The position numbers were made by a program, and so were the translations under genes. The notes under the pieces are model-generated. The model searched no databases. It had not been told where the DNA came from and saw only the letters and a program-made list of their open reading frames with translations. 64,000 nucleotides of DNA. Origin: Marispirochaeta sp964554875. Its GTDB lineage: Bacteria > Spirochaetota > Spirochaetia > JC444 > Marispirochaetaceae. The DNA lies in assembly GCA_964554875.1 (NCBI GenBank), contig CAZKQJ010000001.1, forward strand, positions 124,001 through 188,000, given 5' to 3'. Shown piece by piece: positions 24,163-33,503 of the stretch (the stretch's first letter is position 1; each line of letters opens with the position of its first letter).

Positions 24163-26286
24163 TCAGTCAATTTTCGGGGGTTTTCTGCGCACAGTGAATT
24201 CCCTTCGCGGAGAGACCGGAACTGCTTCGGCCTTGCGATACGCCATGCGGTGGAACTCCTCCTGGGCCCGCAGGGCTTCTTCTCCGGATTCCGGTTCAAG
24301 TCGCTTGTATTCCCCGTCGGACATCAGCCTGTGGCTCTTCGTGTTTGAACTGAAATAGATTGACAATACTTCTGAGAGCCGCTGTTTATGGGATTCCTGC
24401 GTTACCGGAAACATCAGTTCCACCCTGCGTTCCAAATTGCGGGGCATCCAGTCGGCGCTGGAAAGGTAATACTCTTCATTGCCGCCGTTCTGGAAGTGAA
24501 ACAGCCGTGTATGCTCCAGGTAGCGGTCTATGATGGATACCACGCTGATATTCTCGCTCACGTTCTTTATACCGGGAACCAGCATGCATATCCCCCGTAC
24601 ATTCAGTTCGATTCTGACTCCCTCCCGGGAAGCTTTGTAGAGGGCCTTGATGATCTCGGAGTCTGCCAGGGAGTTCATCTTGGCCCGTATGAGCCCGGGA
24701 GAATCCTTGCTGGACCTGGAAGCCTCCCGCTCAATCAGGTTCAGGAGTCTCCTTTTCAAGGTAATGGGGGCCATAACCAGCTTTCGCAGCTCGGGTATGT
24801 TGGAGTAACCGGTTATGGCGTTGAATACCAGGGCGATATCCTGGCTGATCTCCTCATTGGAGGTTAAAAGCCCCATGTCGGTATAGAGTTTTGCCGTTGA
24901 GTCGTTATAGTTGCCGGTACCTAAATGCACATAACGACGGATGCGGTCCTCTTCGCGGCGGACAATCATCAGGGCTTTGGCATGAATTTTCAGGTGGGCT
25001 ATACCGTAGACAACAATGACTCCCGAACGTTCCAGCTCCTCCGCCCAGCGAATGTTGCGTTCCTCATCAAAGCGGGCTTTTAGTTCAACCACCGCGGTTA
25101 CGTGTTTGCCGTTCGCGGCAGCTTCCTTCAGGGATTTTACAATGGGGGATGTTCCGGACGTACGGTACAGGGTCATCTTGATTGAGAGAACCCTGGGGTC
25201 CTGGCTTGCCATCTGCAGCAGCTGGACCAGAATGTCGAAGCTTTCGTAGGGATGATGGAGCAGAATATCCCGCTCCTGCAGGGCGTCCCACAGGTTCTCG
25301 TCCTCGTCTATGTCCGCGGGACGATAGCTCTGCCATTCAGGATCGTGGAGCCTTTTATCGCTCTGGGTCATGGCCAGGTCCATCAGGCTCTTCATATCCA
25401 GCGGACCGTCGATTGAGTAGATATCCTTCCTGTCGATTTCCAGTTTTTCAATTATCAGATTCCTCAGATTATCGGAACGGGTGCTGATTTCAAGGCGTAC
25501 GACCCGGCTGGTACGACGGCTCTGGATTATCTCTTCCATGGCCTCGACAAAATCCTCGTCCCGTTGTTCATCCACTCCCATATCGGCATCGCGGGTAATT
25601 CGGAAGATTGCTGCTTCCGATATTTCATAGCCCGGGAAGAGGTGTTCCGCCATATAGAGAATTATGTCGTCCAGGAGGGTGAATATTTTGCTGGAACCGG
25701 GATCGGGAATAAATATTACCCGCTGCTGCGACTCCGGTATCTGTACGAGGGAAAACTTTTCCTCCGCTTCTCCGGGGCGTTTAAGGGAAAACAGGATGTG
25801 CAGCCGCAGACCGCAGATAAAAGGAAAGGGTTCTTCCTCACTAATCCTGACGGGACTGATTACGGGAAAAATCTCCTCCTTGAACAGATCACCGATTGCC
25901 CGTATCTGCTGCCGGTTCCACTCTTCCGGAGGAGCGTATATGACACCTGCTTTTCTTAAGGAAGGAATGAGCTCCTTTTTCAGACATGAGTACTGCTGTT
26001 CCACTATTGACCGAACCCTGCTGTCGATCTCCTCCAGCTGTTCCGAGGGACGCAGACCGGAGGGACAGGTTACTGTGTCCCCATGGCGGACTGCCCGTTT
26101 CAGCGTCGCAACCCTGACCATAAAGAATTCGTCAAAGTTTGAACTTGTAATGGACAGGAACTTCATTCTTTCCAGCAGAGGAACCGACGGATCCAGTCCT
26201 TCGGAGAGAACCCTGTGATTGAACTCCAGCCAGCTCAGATCCCTGTTGAAAAACCTGTATTCGGGAGATTGTTTTGTGCCTCTCAT
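24163..26286 (-). CDS. ppk: Polyphosphate kinase 1
   Basis: 707 residues, normal PPK1 length, with all four domains. The N-terminus reads FFNRDLSWLEFNHRVL. The catalytic domains contain RFDEERNIRWAEELERSG and GIAHLKIHAKALMIVRR, whose His is the autophosphorylated residue, then LGTGNYNDSTAKLYTDMG and the C-terminal SSADWMPRNLERRVELMFPV. It makes polyphosphate from ATP reversibly. It lies 46 bases downstream of ppx, so the polymer's maker and breaker are probably co-expressed. Confidence 0.97.
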   Translation of the reverse strand: MRGTKQSPEYRFFNRDLSWLEFNHRVLSEGLDPSVPLLERMKFLSITSSNFDEFFMVRVATLKRAVRHGDTVTCPSGLRPSEQLEEIDSRVRSIVEQQYSCLKKELIPSLRKAGVIYAPPEEWNRQQIRAIGDLFKEEIFPVISPVRISEEEPFPFICGLRLHILFSLKRPGEAEEKFSLVQIPESQQRVIFIPDPGSSKIFTLLDDIILYMAEHLFPGYEISEAAIFRITRDADMGVDEQRDEDFVEAMEEIIQSRRTSRVVRLEISTRSDNLRNLIIEKLEIDRKDIYSIDGPLDMKSLMDLAMTQSDKRLHDPEWQSYRPADIDEDENLWDALQERDILLHHPYESFDILVQLLQMASQDPRVLSIKMTLYRTSGTSPIVKSLKEAAANGKHVTAVVELKARFDEERNIRWAEELERSGVIVVYGIAHLKIHAKALMIVRREEDRIRRYVHLGTGNYNDSTAKLYTDMGLLTSNEEISQDIALVFNAITGYSNIPELRKLVMAPITLKRRLLNLIEREASRSSKDSPGLIRAKMNSLADSEIIKALYKASREGVRIELNVRGICMLVPGIKNVSENISVVSIIDRYLEHTRLFHFQNGGNEEYYLSSADWMPRNLERRVELMFPVTQESHKQRLSEVLSIYFSSNTKSHRLMSDGEYKRLEPESGEEALRAQEEFHRMAYRKAEAVPVSPRREFTVRRKPPKID

Positions 26287-26332
26287 CTGTGCCGATCCTT
26301 ATCTCTGAATATCCGTATTATACGGTACTAGC

Positions 26333-27865
26333 TTAGCGCAGTGTAACCTTCAAGCCGAAGACTTCTTCAAACAGGTCTTTTTTCTCGGCAACCCCGGTTC
26401 TTTCTACCGCTATATCGCCAATGGCATTACAGTTGATGATCAGGCGGTTTTCGTCCCTCTCCAGGCGGATACTCTTGATTCTGTCGTTGTGTCCCCGGTC
26501 AAGGGCATCTGCAATCCTGAGGATTGCCGCCAGCTTGAGTACCCGAAGCCTCTCCTTCCTGGGCAGCCGGTTGTAGCTTTCATTGGAAGGATTGGGGGCC
26601 TTTTTTCTGTGGAAGCGGACAACGTTGGATACTATCAGGATGTCTTCCCTGGTCAGTCCGAAAATATCCGAGTTTTCCACCAGGTATTGACCGTGCTTGT
26701 GGTGTCCCGCGGTTCGGATATAGGTACCCACATCATGCAGGATACCGGAGATCTCGAGTAACAGACGACCCTCGGGCTTTAACTGGAAGTCCTTTTTCAG
26801 ATCGTCAAAGAGTTTCAGGGCCATTCTGGTAACCTGGCGGGCGTGCTTTTCGTCATAATGGTATTTGCGACCCAGACTTACAGCAGAGGCCTTTATCTGA
26901 TCAATGAACTTTTCCCTGACGGCGTGACCCTGATGCAGGGTGTAGCTCAAAAGAGCTCCTTCCCGGATGCTGATGGACGGAATGATCAATTCCTCTGCGG
27001 CGGTAGCCTCCAGGAATTCTCTGTAGAGTATCAGGCCGGGGGTCAGCAGTTCCGCCGTGGCATAGGGAATCTGAAGGGAGTCCATGATCTCTTCTACGCT
27101 CATGGCGGAAATACGGTCTACAAAACGGTGAAAATCCGCCTTTCCCACGATTGTGTAGAACTCATGTTTCTGTTCCCCGATCTGGCTGGCCGCGACCCGG
27201 GCATCTCCTCCGACTGCAACGAAATGCTTGATGCGTTTCAGTTCAAACTCCCGGTCCAGGTGGTCCTTGAGGGTCTGCACGCTTTCGGAAATGTATCTGG
27301 CCGTATTCTCCCGGTGTCCCAGGGAAGTTATAACCTGCTGCTGGGTGCGGACGGTGCCTATCTTCAGGGAATGGGCGGCCACCATATGGTTTCGCTGAAG
27401 CAGCATCAGCTCGGTACTGCCTCCGCCGACTTCCATGATAAGCGAATTGGAGCGGCTGATCTGGGCGCTGATAGGCGCCAGGGCGTATTGAACGGCGATA
27501 TAGGTAAGACGGTTCTCCTCGATACCGTCGGCGATGCTGATCATTATACCGGTCTGGATTGCTACCCGGTCGATAAAGGTGTCCCTGTTGGAGGCCTCCC
27601 GTACTGCGGAGGTCGCGATTGCCTTGACATCTTCCGGAGCGATACTCCAGCCCTTGAGGATTTCCACAAACCCTTTGAGTATCGCCACTGCCTGTCGCAG
27701 GGTCTTGGTTCCGATGCGCCCGGTGGTAAAGGCGTCGCGGCCGAGGGGAATTGATTTTCCCGCGGATTCCACGATGCGCCAGTTGTGCTTTTCGTCAATT
27801 TCTGCGATCAGCATCCGGATTGCGGTGGAACCGATGTCGATAACGGCCATCAGACGGTAATTCAT
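26333..27865 (-). CDS. ppx: Exopolyphosphatase / pppGpp phosphohydrolase with HD domain
   Basis: 510 residues. The N-terminal actin-like fold has AVIDIGSTAIRMLIAEID and SLIMEVGGGSTELML, the two phosphate-binding loops of Ppx/GppA. The C-terminal third is an HD-type domain (ISGILHDVGTYIRTAGHHKHG). The enzyme removes terminal phosphate from polyphosphate and may act on pppGpp. It starts 4 bases inside the upstream ROK kinase gene and ppk follows, so it sits in one transcription unit with sugar-acid catabolism. Confidence 0.93.
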   Translation of the reverse strand: MNYRLMAVIDIGSTAIRMLIAEIDEKHNWRIVESAGKSIPLGRDAFTTGRIGTKTLRQAVAILKGFVEILKGWSIAPEDVKAIATSAVREASNRDTFIDRVAIQTGIMISIADGIEENRLTYIAVQYALAPISAQISRSNSLIMEVGGGSTELMLLQRNHMVAAHSLKIGTVRTQQQVITSLGHRENTARYISESVQTLKDHLDREFELKRIKHFVAVGGDARVAASQIGEQKHEFYTIVGKADFHRFVDRISAMSVEEIMDSLQIPYATAELLTPGLILYREFLEATAAEELIIPSISIREGALLSYTLHQGHAVREKFIDQIKASAVSLGRKYHYDEKHARQVTRMALKLFDDLKKDFQLKPEGRLLLEISGILHDVGTYIRTAGHHKHGQYLVENSDIFGLTREDILIVSNVVRFHRKKAPNPSNESYNRLPRKERLRVLKLAAILRIADALDRGHNDRIKSIRLERDENRLIINCNAIGDIAVERTGVAEKKDLFEEVFGLKVTLR

Positions 27866-28836
27866 CTGTCTTTGAACTCCAATGCAGCCAGAGCAGCGGA
27901 TCCGACCAGGGCGGCATCGTCGCCAAGTTCCGCGGCCATGATCTTGACGTCTTCGATCAGTCCGGGAAGACTGTGGTCCCGCAGGGATTTTACGGTCTGT
28001 TTGATAAAAGGCGCGCCGAGTTTTTCTACAAGACCGCCGCCAAGGATAATTGCCTCCGGGTTCAGCAGGTTCACGCAGTTCGACAGACCGATGCCAAGAT
28101 AAAAAGCGCCTCGCTTTATAAGGTCTTTTGTTACGGGGTCCCTTTTTTTAAGGGCTTTTGCGAAAATCCCGCTCTTGTAAGCGCCTATATCCGTCCCGGC
28201 CAGGTTCAGCAGTGCCGGAGCTTTTCCAGTGGAGGCAAGGGCAACCGCGTCCTTGGCAAGGGACAGACGTGAAGCCAGGGATTCGAGACACCCCCGCTGC
28301 CCGCAGCCGCACAGGGGGCCGTCGGTCTGCAAAATCATGTGTCCCACCTCTCCCGCGTTTCCATTAGCCCCGCGATACATCTGCCCGTTTATAATAATTC
28401 CGCCGCCGATACCGGTGCCCAGAAAAACACCCATCAGGTTCCGGCATCCCCGGCCGGCACCCTTGATAAACTCACCGAAGGTCCCGGCATTGACGTCGTT
28501 GTCCAGGCAAACCGGTAATCCTGTTTCCTCTTCAAGATAGCTCCGGAGGGGAATATTCTCAAAACCCAGGTTCGGTGTGCTGATGACGATGCCTGCTTCC
28601 CTGTCCAGAATTCCTGGAGCAGCGAGTCCTATCCCCTTGATAGCGGAGCGGGGTACCCCGCTGGTCAGAATCACCTCTTCGATAGTGGCGGCGATCCTCT
28701 TGAGTACCGCACTGTTTCCTTCCTGAGCTTCCGTGCGTTTTTTTACCCTGCCGAGGATCGCATAGTTTTCATCCAGCAGGGAGGCTATCATCTTGGTTCC
28801 TCCCAAATCGAATCCGACCCAGTATACAGTACCCAT
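27862..28836 (-). CDS. ROK-family sugar kinase (glucokinase-like)
   Basis: 324 residues from ATG 28836, which has GGGAGG 6 bases upstream; the frame is open further but without family sequence. Features: FDLGGTKMIASLLD (phosphate loop), CLDNDVNAGTFGE with the catalytic Asp, FLGTGIGGGIIING, and the zinc site GPLCGCGQRGCLESLAS. No N-terminal winged helix is present, so it is a kinase rather than a ROK repressor. It lies between eda and ppx; glucose or a related hexose is the likely substrate. Confidence 0.9.
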   Translation of the reverse strand: MGTVYWVGFDLGGTKMIASLLDENYAILGRVKKRTEAQEGNSAVLKRIAATIEEVILTSGVPRSAIKGIGLAAPGILDREAGIVISTPNLGFENIPLRSYLEEETGLPVCLDNDVNAGTFGEFIKGAGRGCRNLMGVFLGTGIGGGIIINGQMYRGANGNAGEVGHMILQTDGPLCGCGQRGCLESLASRLSLAKDAVALASTGKAPALLNLAGTDIGAYKSGIFAKALKKRDPVTKDLIKRGAFYLGIGLSNCVNLLNPEAIILGGGLVEKLGAPFIKQTVKSLRDHSLPGLIEDVKIMAAELGDDAALVGSAALAALEFKDR

Positions 28837-28858
28837 TAATAGCCTCCCGGAATGATAA

Positions 28859-29515
28859 TCAGAGTCCTGATACGGCCTCGACGGCTTCTTTGGTAAGGGC
28901 GGTGATCTTGTCGAACTCACCGGAGCTGATCAGGTCCGAGGGGACCATCCAGCTTCCGCCGCAGGCCAGGACCCGGGGAAAAGCCAGATAGGTGGCGATG
29001 TTCTTGGCGTTGACGCCTCCGGTGGGCATAAAGAGTATGTCTCCGTAGGGGGCAGCCATGGCCTTCAGCATCGCGAGGCCGCCGGATGCTTCAGCGGGAA
29101 AGAACTTGACCGCCGGGAGCTCCCGTTCAAGGGCCATCTCGATTCCCGTGGGATTGTTGATCCCTGCAAAAATCGGCATGTCCATGGCAAGGCAGTGGTC
29201 CACAACCCGCGGGTTGAATCCCGGGGAGACCATGAACTTTGCTCCGGCCTCTTTGGCGGCGTCGGCCTGTTCGGGGGTCAGGACGGTTCCTGCGCCTACC
29301 AGAAGCTCCGGAACTTCTTTGGTCAGTAAACCGATCGCCTCCGCTGCGGCACTGGTGCGGAAGGTAATCTCCGCGCAGGGGAGTCCCCCGGCGATCAGGG
29401 CTTTTCCCAGGGGAACTGCCTGTTTTGCGTCCTCGATCTTGACGACCGGGACTACCTTGATTTTTTTCAAGGTCTGGATCATTGAAGCATAGGTTTGTGC
29501 GAGTTCCTGTTTCAT
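28859..29515 (-). CDS. eda: KDPG/KHG aldolase
   Basis: 218 residues, family length. Key sites: VVPVVKIED at the N-terminus, the catalytic Glu in CAEITFRT, VGAGTVLTPEQ, and the Schiff-base Lys in AVKFFPAEASGG. It splits 2-keto-3-deoxy-6-phosphogluconate into pyruvate and glyceraldehyde-3-phosphate (Entner-Doudoroff or uronate catabolism). GGAG lies just before the ATG. An IclR regulator is 5 bases upstream and a ROK kinase 22 bases downstream. No edd or KDG kinase gene is in the window. Confidence 0.95.
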   Translation of the reverse strand: MKQELAQTYASMIQTLKKIKVVPVVKIEDAKQAVPLGKALIAGGLPCAEITFRTSAAAEAIGLLTKEVPELLVGAGTVLTPEQADAAKEAGAKFMVSPGFNPRVVDHCLAMDMPIFAGINNPTGIEMALERELPAVKFFPAEASGGLAMLKAMAAPYGDILFMPTGGVNAKNIATYLAFPRVLACGGSWMVPSDLISSGEFDKITALTKEAVEAVSGL

Positions 29516-29520
29516 AACTC

Positions 29521-30300
29521 CTACTCCTTGGTTGGTTGTGCGGATGAGCTGTGCTCATCATCTTTATAAAATCCAAGACGGCGTGAAATACCGTCAACGC
29601 ATTCCATCAGGAAAGGCAGCAGTTCCCCTTCTGTCCTGAGGGCCGAGAGGTAGGGAATGCTCACCGCGGCGATAATTCCGCCGAAAGAGTCCCGCACCGC
29701 TGCGGCGATGCCGCTGATACCGATGGTCTCCTCCTGCCGGTCACGGGCGAGCCCCTCGGAGCGGATTGCCGCGATCTCTTCCCTGAGGGTTTCCCTGTCT
29801 GTAACGGAGTTTACCGTGTATGCTTCAAGCTCCTGTTCAAGATACTCATCGATCTCCTCATCGGGAAGGGATGAGAGCAGAAGCTTCGCCGCGGCCCCGA
29901 TATGAGGGGGGAATATGGTGCCCGACTCCACGGTTATCTTCATGATCCTGGGGCTCAGGACTGTATTGATCACATAGACCTTCTGGTGACGTATTATGCT
30001 CAGTTTTACAGTCTCCCGTGTTCGGGAAGAGAGTTCTTCCAGGTAGGGGGTGCTTATGCGATTGAGATTCAGCCGGCGTTCGGCGGCCCGGGAGAGGGAC
30101 AGAAGCTTGGGACCCAGAAAAAAGTGGCCGCTGTGGGTATCGTGTTCGATATAGTCGAGTTCAGTCAAGGAGCTAAGCAGACGGTGGGCAGTTGATTTGG
30201 GAATTCCAAGGATCGTACTGGTCTCCTTGAGGGACGCGCCTTCGGGATGCTGCATGAGAAAAGAGAAAATCATGTTCGCCTTTTCTATCGCCGGTACCAT
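29521..30300 (-). CDS. IclR-family transcriptional regulator (KdgR-like context)
   Basis: 259 residues: an N-terminal winged helix (ASLKETSTILGIPKSTAHRL, about 20-40) and a C-terminal IclR effector domain (VKLSIIRHQKVYVINTV, FPPHIGAAAKLLLSSL, IAAVRDSFGGIIAAVSIP). It is the first gene of iclR-eda-ROK-ppx-ppk and probably represses its own operon until a sugar acid such as KDG binds; this is inferred from context. Its promoter gives a leader of only 4-5 bases. Confidence 0.92.
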   Translation of the reverse strand: MVPAIEKANMIFSFLMQHPEGASLKETSTILGIPKSTAHRLLSSLTELDYIEHDTHSGHFFLGPKLLSLSRAAERRLNLNRISTPYLEELSSRTRETVKLSIIRHQKVYVINTVLSPRIMKITVESGTIFPPHIGAAAKLLLSSLPDEEIDEYLEQELEAYTVNSVTDRETLREEIAAIRSEGLARDRQEETIGISGIAAAVRDSFGGIIAAVSIPYLSALRTEGELLPFLMECVDGISRRLGFYKDDEHSSSAQPTKE

Positions 30301-30311
30301 ACTGGATATCC

Positions 30312-30340
30312 ATTGTAGACCTATTCACCGGCGAGGTCAA
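30312..30340 (-). promoter_or_regulatory. Promoter of the iclR-eda-ROK-ppx-ppk unit
   Basis: On the minus strand TTGACC (30335-30340), a 17-base spacer and TACAAT (30312-30317). The ATG at 30300 is 11 bases past the -10 box, so the leader would be about 4-5 bases. Confidence 0.6.
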
Positions 30341-30344
30341 TTGT

Positions 30345-30376
30345 TCCCTATAAGGTACGCTGTTCCTTATTTGGGA
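30345..30376. promoter_or_regulatory. Inverted repeat upstream of the iclR promoter, candidate operator
   Basis: TCCCTATAAGG (30345-30355) faces CCTTATTTGGGA (30365-30376), an inverted repeat with one asymmetric position, directly upstream of the -35 box. There is no T-run. IclR proteins often bind palindromes at this position. Confidence 0.4.
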
Positions 30377-30384
30377 CTGATTGA

Positions 30385-31599
30385 TTATTTCCTTCGGGAG
30401 ACGGCGGAGCTGAAGGCCTCAAGAAAGGCCGTGATGCCCCCCGGATTGTTCCCTCCACCCTGCCAGAAAGGAGGCCGTCCGCCGCCCTTTCCGTCGATGA
30501 GGGGCATAAGGGTTTCCTTGAGTTCATTGAAAAGTCCCGCCTGGGACTCGGGAGCGGCAATGATCCATTTTACTCCCTCACCGGAACGGGCGGCCAGGGC
30601 AAGGAAAACCGGGCCGATTGTACAGACCCCGTCGGCTATCTCCCGGATCTGGTGGGCATCTTCTTCCGAAAGTTGGGAAGTGACAATCCTTCCGCCGGGT
30701 ACCGCTGTACCTGTGTCGTAAAGCTCTCTGGCAATGAAGCTGTTCAATCTTCGCAGCGCGGAGCTGTAATTTTTGTCCCGGAGCGCGTGTTTCTCAAGGT
30801 ACTCATCCAGTTTCGGGAGGACCTCGGACTGAGGTGCGGAAAGAAGCTCCACCATGCGCGAAACGATTTTGCTTTTTTCCCGGTAATCCGCCATGGCGGC
30901 ATCCCCGATGACAAACATGAGCCGGCTGTTGCCCCTGACGCTTTCTGTGCCTGTATGCTTGACCAGCCGGATTTCCCCGGTGCGCCCCAGGTGTACCCCG
31001 CCGCAACCGACCTGGTCGACGCCTTCGATCTCGACGATGCGAATGTTGCTTTCCGTTTTCAAGGAGCGGCGGAGATCGATCGTTTCAAGCTGGTCATGGT
31101 CGATAAAACAGGCCTCTACCTCCCGGTTTTCGCAGATGATCCGGTTGACCTCGTCCTCCACCTGGATTATCTCGAAGGGGGTAATCTCCGTTCCCTCAAT
31201 TTCTATGGAGCTGAAGGAATCACCAAGATGCACCGAACAGGTGGGGTAAGCGCAGAGGCGATGCAGTACTGCGGATATAAGGTGCTGACCCGTATGCTGC
31301 TGCATGTAGTGGCGTCGGTGCATCGGCTCGATGCGGCCGAAAACCTCCCGCGTCCCTTCTTCAAGGGGTTTCTCCAGGATATGGACTATCTCGTTGTCCT
31401 CCAGCAGTACTTCCTCCACCTCCCGGTCGTTCAGGGTTCCCTTGTCGGAAGGCTGGCCGCCCCCGGCGGGGTAGAAGCAGCTTGCCTCCAGAATAACCTG
31501 CCAGCGGGGGCCTCGTTTTGTGTCGATCCTCCGGGAGCTGACAAGGCGGCTTGAAAACTCCGTTCGATACGGGTCCTGGTAATAGAGCTTTTCCGTCAT
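30385..31599 (-). CDS. AlaX-like alanyl-tRNA editing protein with DHHA1 domain
   Basis: 404 residues. The N-terminal half matches the AlaRS editing domain: CFYPAGGGQPSDKG, the zinc-binding HTGQHL and, later, CGGVH. A C-terminal DHHA1-like region (about residues 300-400) ends with GKGGGRPPFWQGGG, a motif of AlaRS C-terminal domains. Such long AlaX proteins hydrolyse mischarged Ser- or Gly-tRNA(Ala) in the cytosol. It begins within the last 4 bases of the FAD dehydrogenase gene. Confidence 0.9.
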   Translation of the reverse strand: MTEKLYYQDPYRTEFSSRLVSSRRIDTKRGPRWQVILEASCFYPAGGGQPSDKGTLNDREVEEVLLEDNEIVHILEKPLEEGTREVFGRIEPMHRRHYMQQHTGQHLISAVLHRLCAYPTCSVHLGDSFSSIEIEGTEITPFEIIQVEDEVNRIICENREVEACFIDHDQLETIDLRRSLKTESNIRIVEIEGVDQVGCGGVHLGRTGEIRLVKHTGTESVRGNSRLMFVIGDAAMADYREKSKIVSRMVELLSAPQSEVLPKLDEYLEKHALRDKNYSSALRRLNSFIARELYDTGTAVPGGRIVTSQLSEEDAHQIREIADGVCTIGPVFLALAARSGEGVKWIIAAPESQAGLFNELKETLMPLIDGKGGGRPPFWQGGGNNPGGITAFLEAFSSAVSRRK

Positions 31600-32876
31600 T
31601 CCCCTAGCATCCCCGCTGCGGCCCGGATGCCCGAAGCCCAGGCTGCGGTAATTCCCCGGCTGGTGCCCGCGCCGTCTCCGGCAAAATAGATTTTCTCCTT
31701 TACCTGGAAATTCCCGTCCCGGAACTTCGGTTTGTTGGCGTAGAGCTTGATTTCCGGATAATACATCACCGTGCTGGGATGCAGCAGCCCCGGAACGATG
31801 GTGTCCAGAAGCTTCATGGATTTCCAGATACCCCTGAGGATCTTGGCCGGCATGGAGAGGCTTATGTCCCCCGGGGTGCAGCCCTTCAGGGTGGGCTCGA
31901 AATCGTAGAGGTCTCCCGTAAAAGAGTCCCGCTTGGAGCGCTTGCCCAGGCGGAAGTCCCCGACCCGCTGCATGATCGGGTGACCTCCCCCCATCAGCAT
32001 GGCCTGCAGCCCCAGCCCCTCGGCAAAGGCCTGCCCCGAGGCAACCGGTTCGGTCAGTTCGATGGTCTTGAGCATGGCAAAGTTGACCAGACCGTTCTCC
32101 CTGCCCCGACTCTTTGAATAGGCGTGGCCGTTGACGCTGTAGTAGATATCACCGTTATGGGTAGTGTATTTTTCCTGAACCACGTGGGCGTTGCCGGAGT
32201 TTGTACAGAAGGTGCGCACCTGCCCGGGAAAGAGGAACTTGGGATCATAGTAATCTTTTACTATGGGAAAACGCTCCTGCCGGGTTTCGATCCGGATACC
32301 GATGTCCACCACATGGTCGACATAGCTTACCCCCAGGGAGTCCATAATTCGCTGCAGGAACTTGAAGCCCCGCCTTCCGGGGGCGATCAGGATTTTCCCG
32401 AAGCCGATCTCCCGTTTTGTTGTGCGGATACATGAGGCAGCTTCGTCCAGACTGAGCATCTCCTCTCCCAGGGCAAAGTCCACCCCTTTTTCGCTCAGTT
32501 CCGCCGTCAGCTTCTTGATGAGTTCAAGACCGCCGTCGGTGCCCAGGTGGGTCTGCTCTATTTCCAGCAGCTGAACTCCCAGACGTTCGGCCCGCTTGGC
32601 GTAGATACCAAGATTTGTTTTATCCAGAATGGAGGGAGCCAGCTTCCGGCGTACCAGCTCGAGATACTCCTCAGCCTGTTCACGGTTCCAGTTTTCCCTT
32701 GGAAAACCGATGGGGTAGGTAAAGTTCATCTTGCAGTCGTTCCGAAGACCCCCGGTTGAGTAATTCTCCATGTCCAGGATCAGAATCCGGGGAGAATCTG
32801 CAGTCTCCAGCAGGTGAAACGCAGCTCCCAGTCCTGCGGGACCGGAGCCGACGATGATGTAGTCGTAGTGTTCCAT
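31596..32876 (-). CDS. FAD-dependent dehydrogenase, COG2509-like
   Basis: About 426 residues from ATG 32876, chosen because the FAD motif follows at once (YDYIIVGSGPAGLGAAFHL); ATG 32888 and TTG 32909 are also possible and no ribosome site decides. Other features: GGLRNDCKMNFTYP early, LIAPGRRGFKFLQRI in the middle and the C-terminal FAD motif IYFAGDGAGTSRGITAAWASG. Proteins of this pattern are annotated as FAD dehydrogenases of unknown substrate. It is translationally coupled to the AlaX-type gene. Confidence 0.82.
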   Translation of the reverse strand: MEHYDYIIVGSGPAGLGAAFHLLETADSPRILILDMENYSTGGLRNDCKMNFTYPIGFPRENWNREQAEEYLELVRRKLAPSILDKTNLGIYAKRAERLGVQLLEIEQTHLGTDGGLELIKKLTAELSEKGVDFALGEEMLSLDEAASCIRTTKREIGFGKILIAPGRRGFKFLQRIMDSLGVSYVDHVVDIGIRIETRQERFPIVKDYYDPKFLFPGQVRTFCTNSGNAHVVQEKYTTHNGDIYYSVNGHAYSKSRGRENGLVNFAMLKTIELTEPVASGQAFAEGLGLQAMLMGGGHPIMQRVGDFRLGKRSKRDSFTGDLYDFEPTLKGCTPGDISLSMPAKILRGIWKSMKLLDTIVPGLLHPSTVMYYPEIKLYANKPKFRDGNFQVKEKIYFAGDGAGTSRGITAAWASGIRAAAGMLGE

Positions 32877-32952
32877 TGTGTTTTGCATGCCGGAATAGAA
32901 TGCTATCAACTTACACAGGCTGGTTCAAGGGCGCTTCCCTGTAGCTCCCTCT

Positions 32953-32989
32953 TAAAAAAGCCCCGGCAGCTCAAGCTGAACTGCCGGGG
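32953..32989 (-). terminator. Rho-independent terminator after the DUF3795 gene
   Basis: On the minus strand CCCCGGCAG (32981-32989) pairs with CTGCCGGGG (32961-32969), followed by a T-run (32954-32959). Confidence 0.85.
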
Positions 32990-32997
32990 TGATCCCT

Positions 32998-33420
32998 CTA
33001 ATCCTTCAGAGTTGGTCCTGCACCTATTACAAAAGTGCCCTCGAAGTAGCGCTGTCTGGTCCGGGCCGATTCGGCCAGGAATCCCTCCAGTCCGAGCCGT
33101 TTCAGGCGGAGGAGGTTATAAACCTTCAGGTTGTGGGGGGTACGCTCCGCACCCTGCTTCATCGGCTGTAGCCGGGTGCAGGGGAAATCGCCGCACTGGC
33201 AGCAGAAGTCAACTCCCTTCTCCCTGGCGCAAGCCAGGGTTTGGCAATCCTTGAGCATCGGGCAGCCTCCCTGCTCTCTGCAGCCTTTGCACTGTACCTC
33301 CTGAATGCTCTTGTCTGTCGCTTTCGCCACCCGCTCCCAGATCTCCTGACGCCCGTTTTCCGCGAACAATTCGCAGTTCACGCAGTCGATACCGCAGGGG
33401 GCTACCACATTGAGTTCCAT
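32998..33420 (-). CDS. DUF3795 cysteine-rich small protein
   Basis: 140 residues from ATG 33420, which has AAGGAG upstream. Eleven cysteines, mostly in pairs (CGIDCVNCELF, CKGCREQGGCPMLKDC, CCQCGDFPC), match the DUF3795 pattern. Such proteins probably bind zinc or an Fe-S cluster; no function is established. It is a single gene with its own terminator. Confidence 0.8.
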   Translation of the reverse strand: MELNVVAPCGIDCVNCELFAENGRQEIWERVAKATDKSIQEVQCKGCREQGGCPMLKDCQTLACAREKGVDFCCQCGDFPCTRLQPMKQGAERTPHNLKVYNLLRLKRLGLEGFLAESARTRQRYFEGTFVIGAGPTLKD

Positions 33421-33503
33421 GACTATCTCCTTCATTATTGATTTGGTATTCAGGTATATTGGTGTGGGTTGCAGGGGAGATGTGACAGCGGCAGCAGATA
33501 TTT

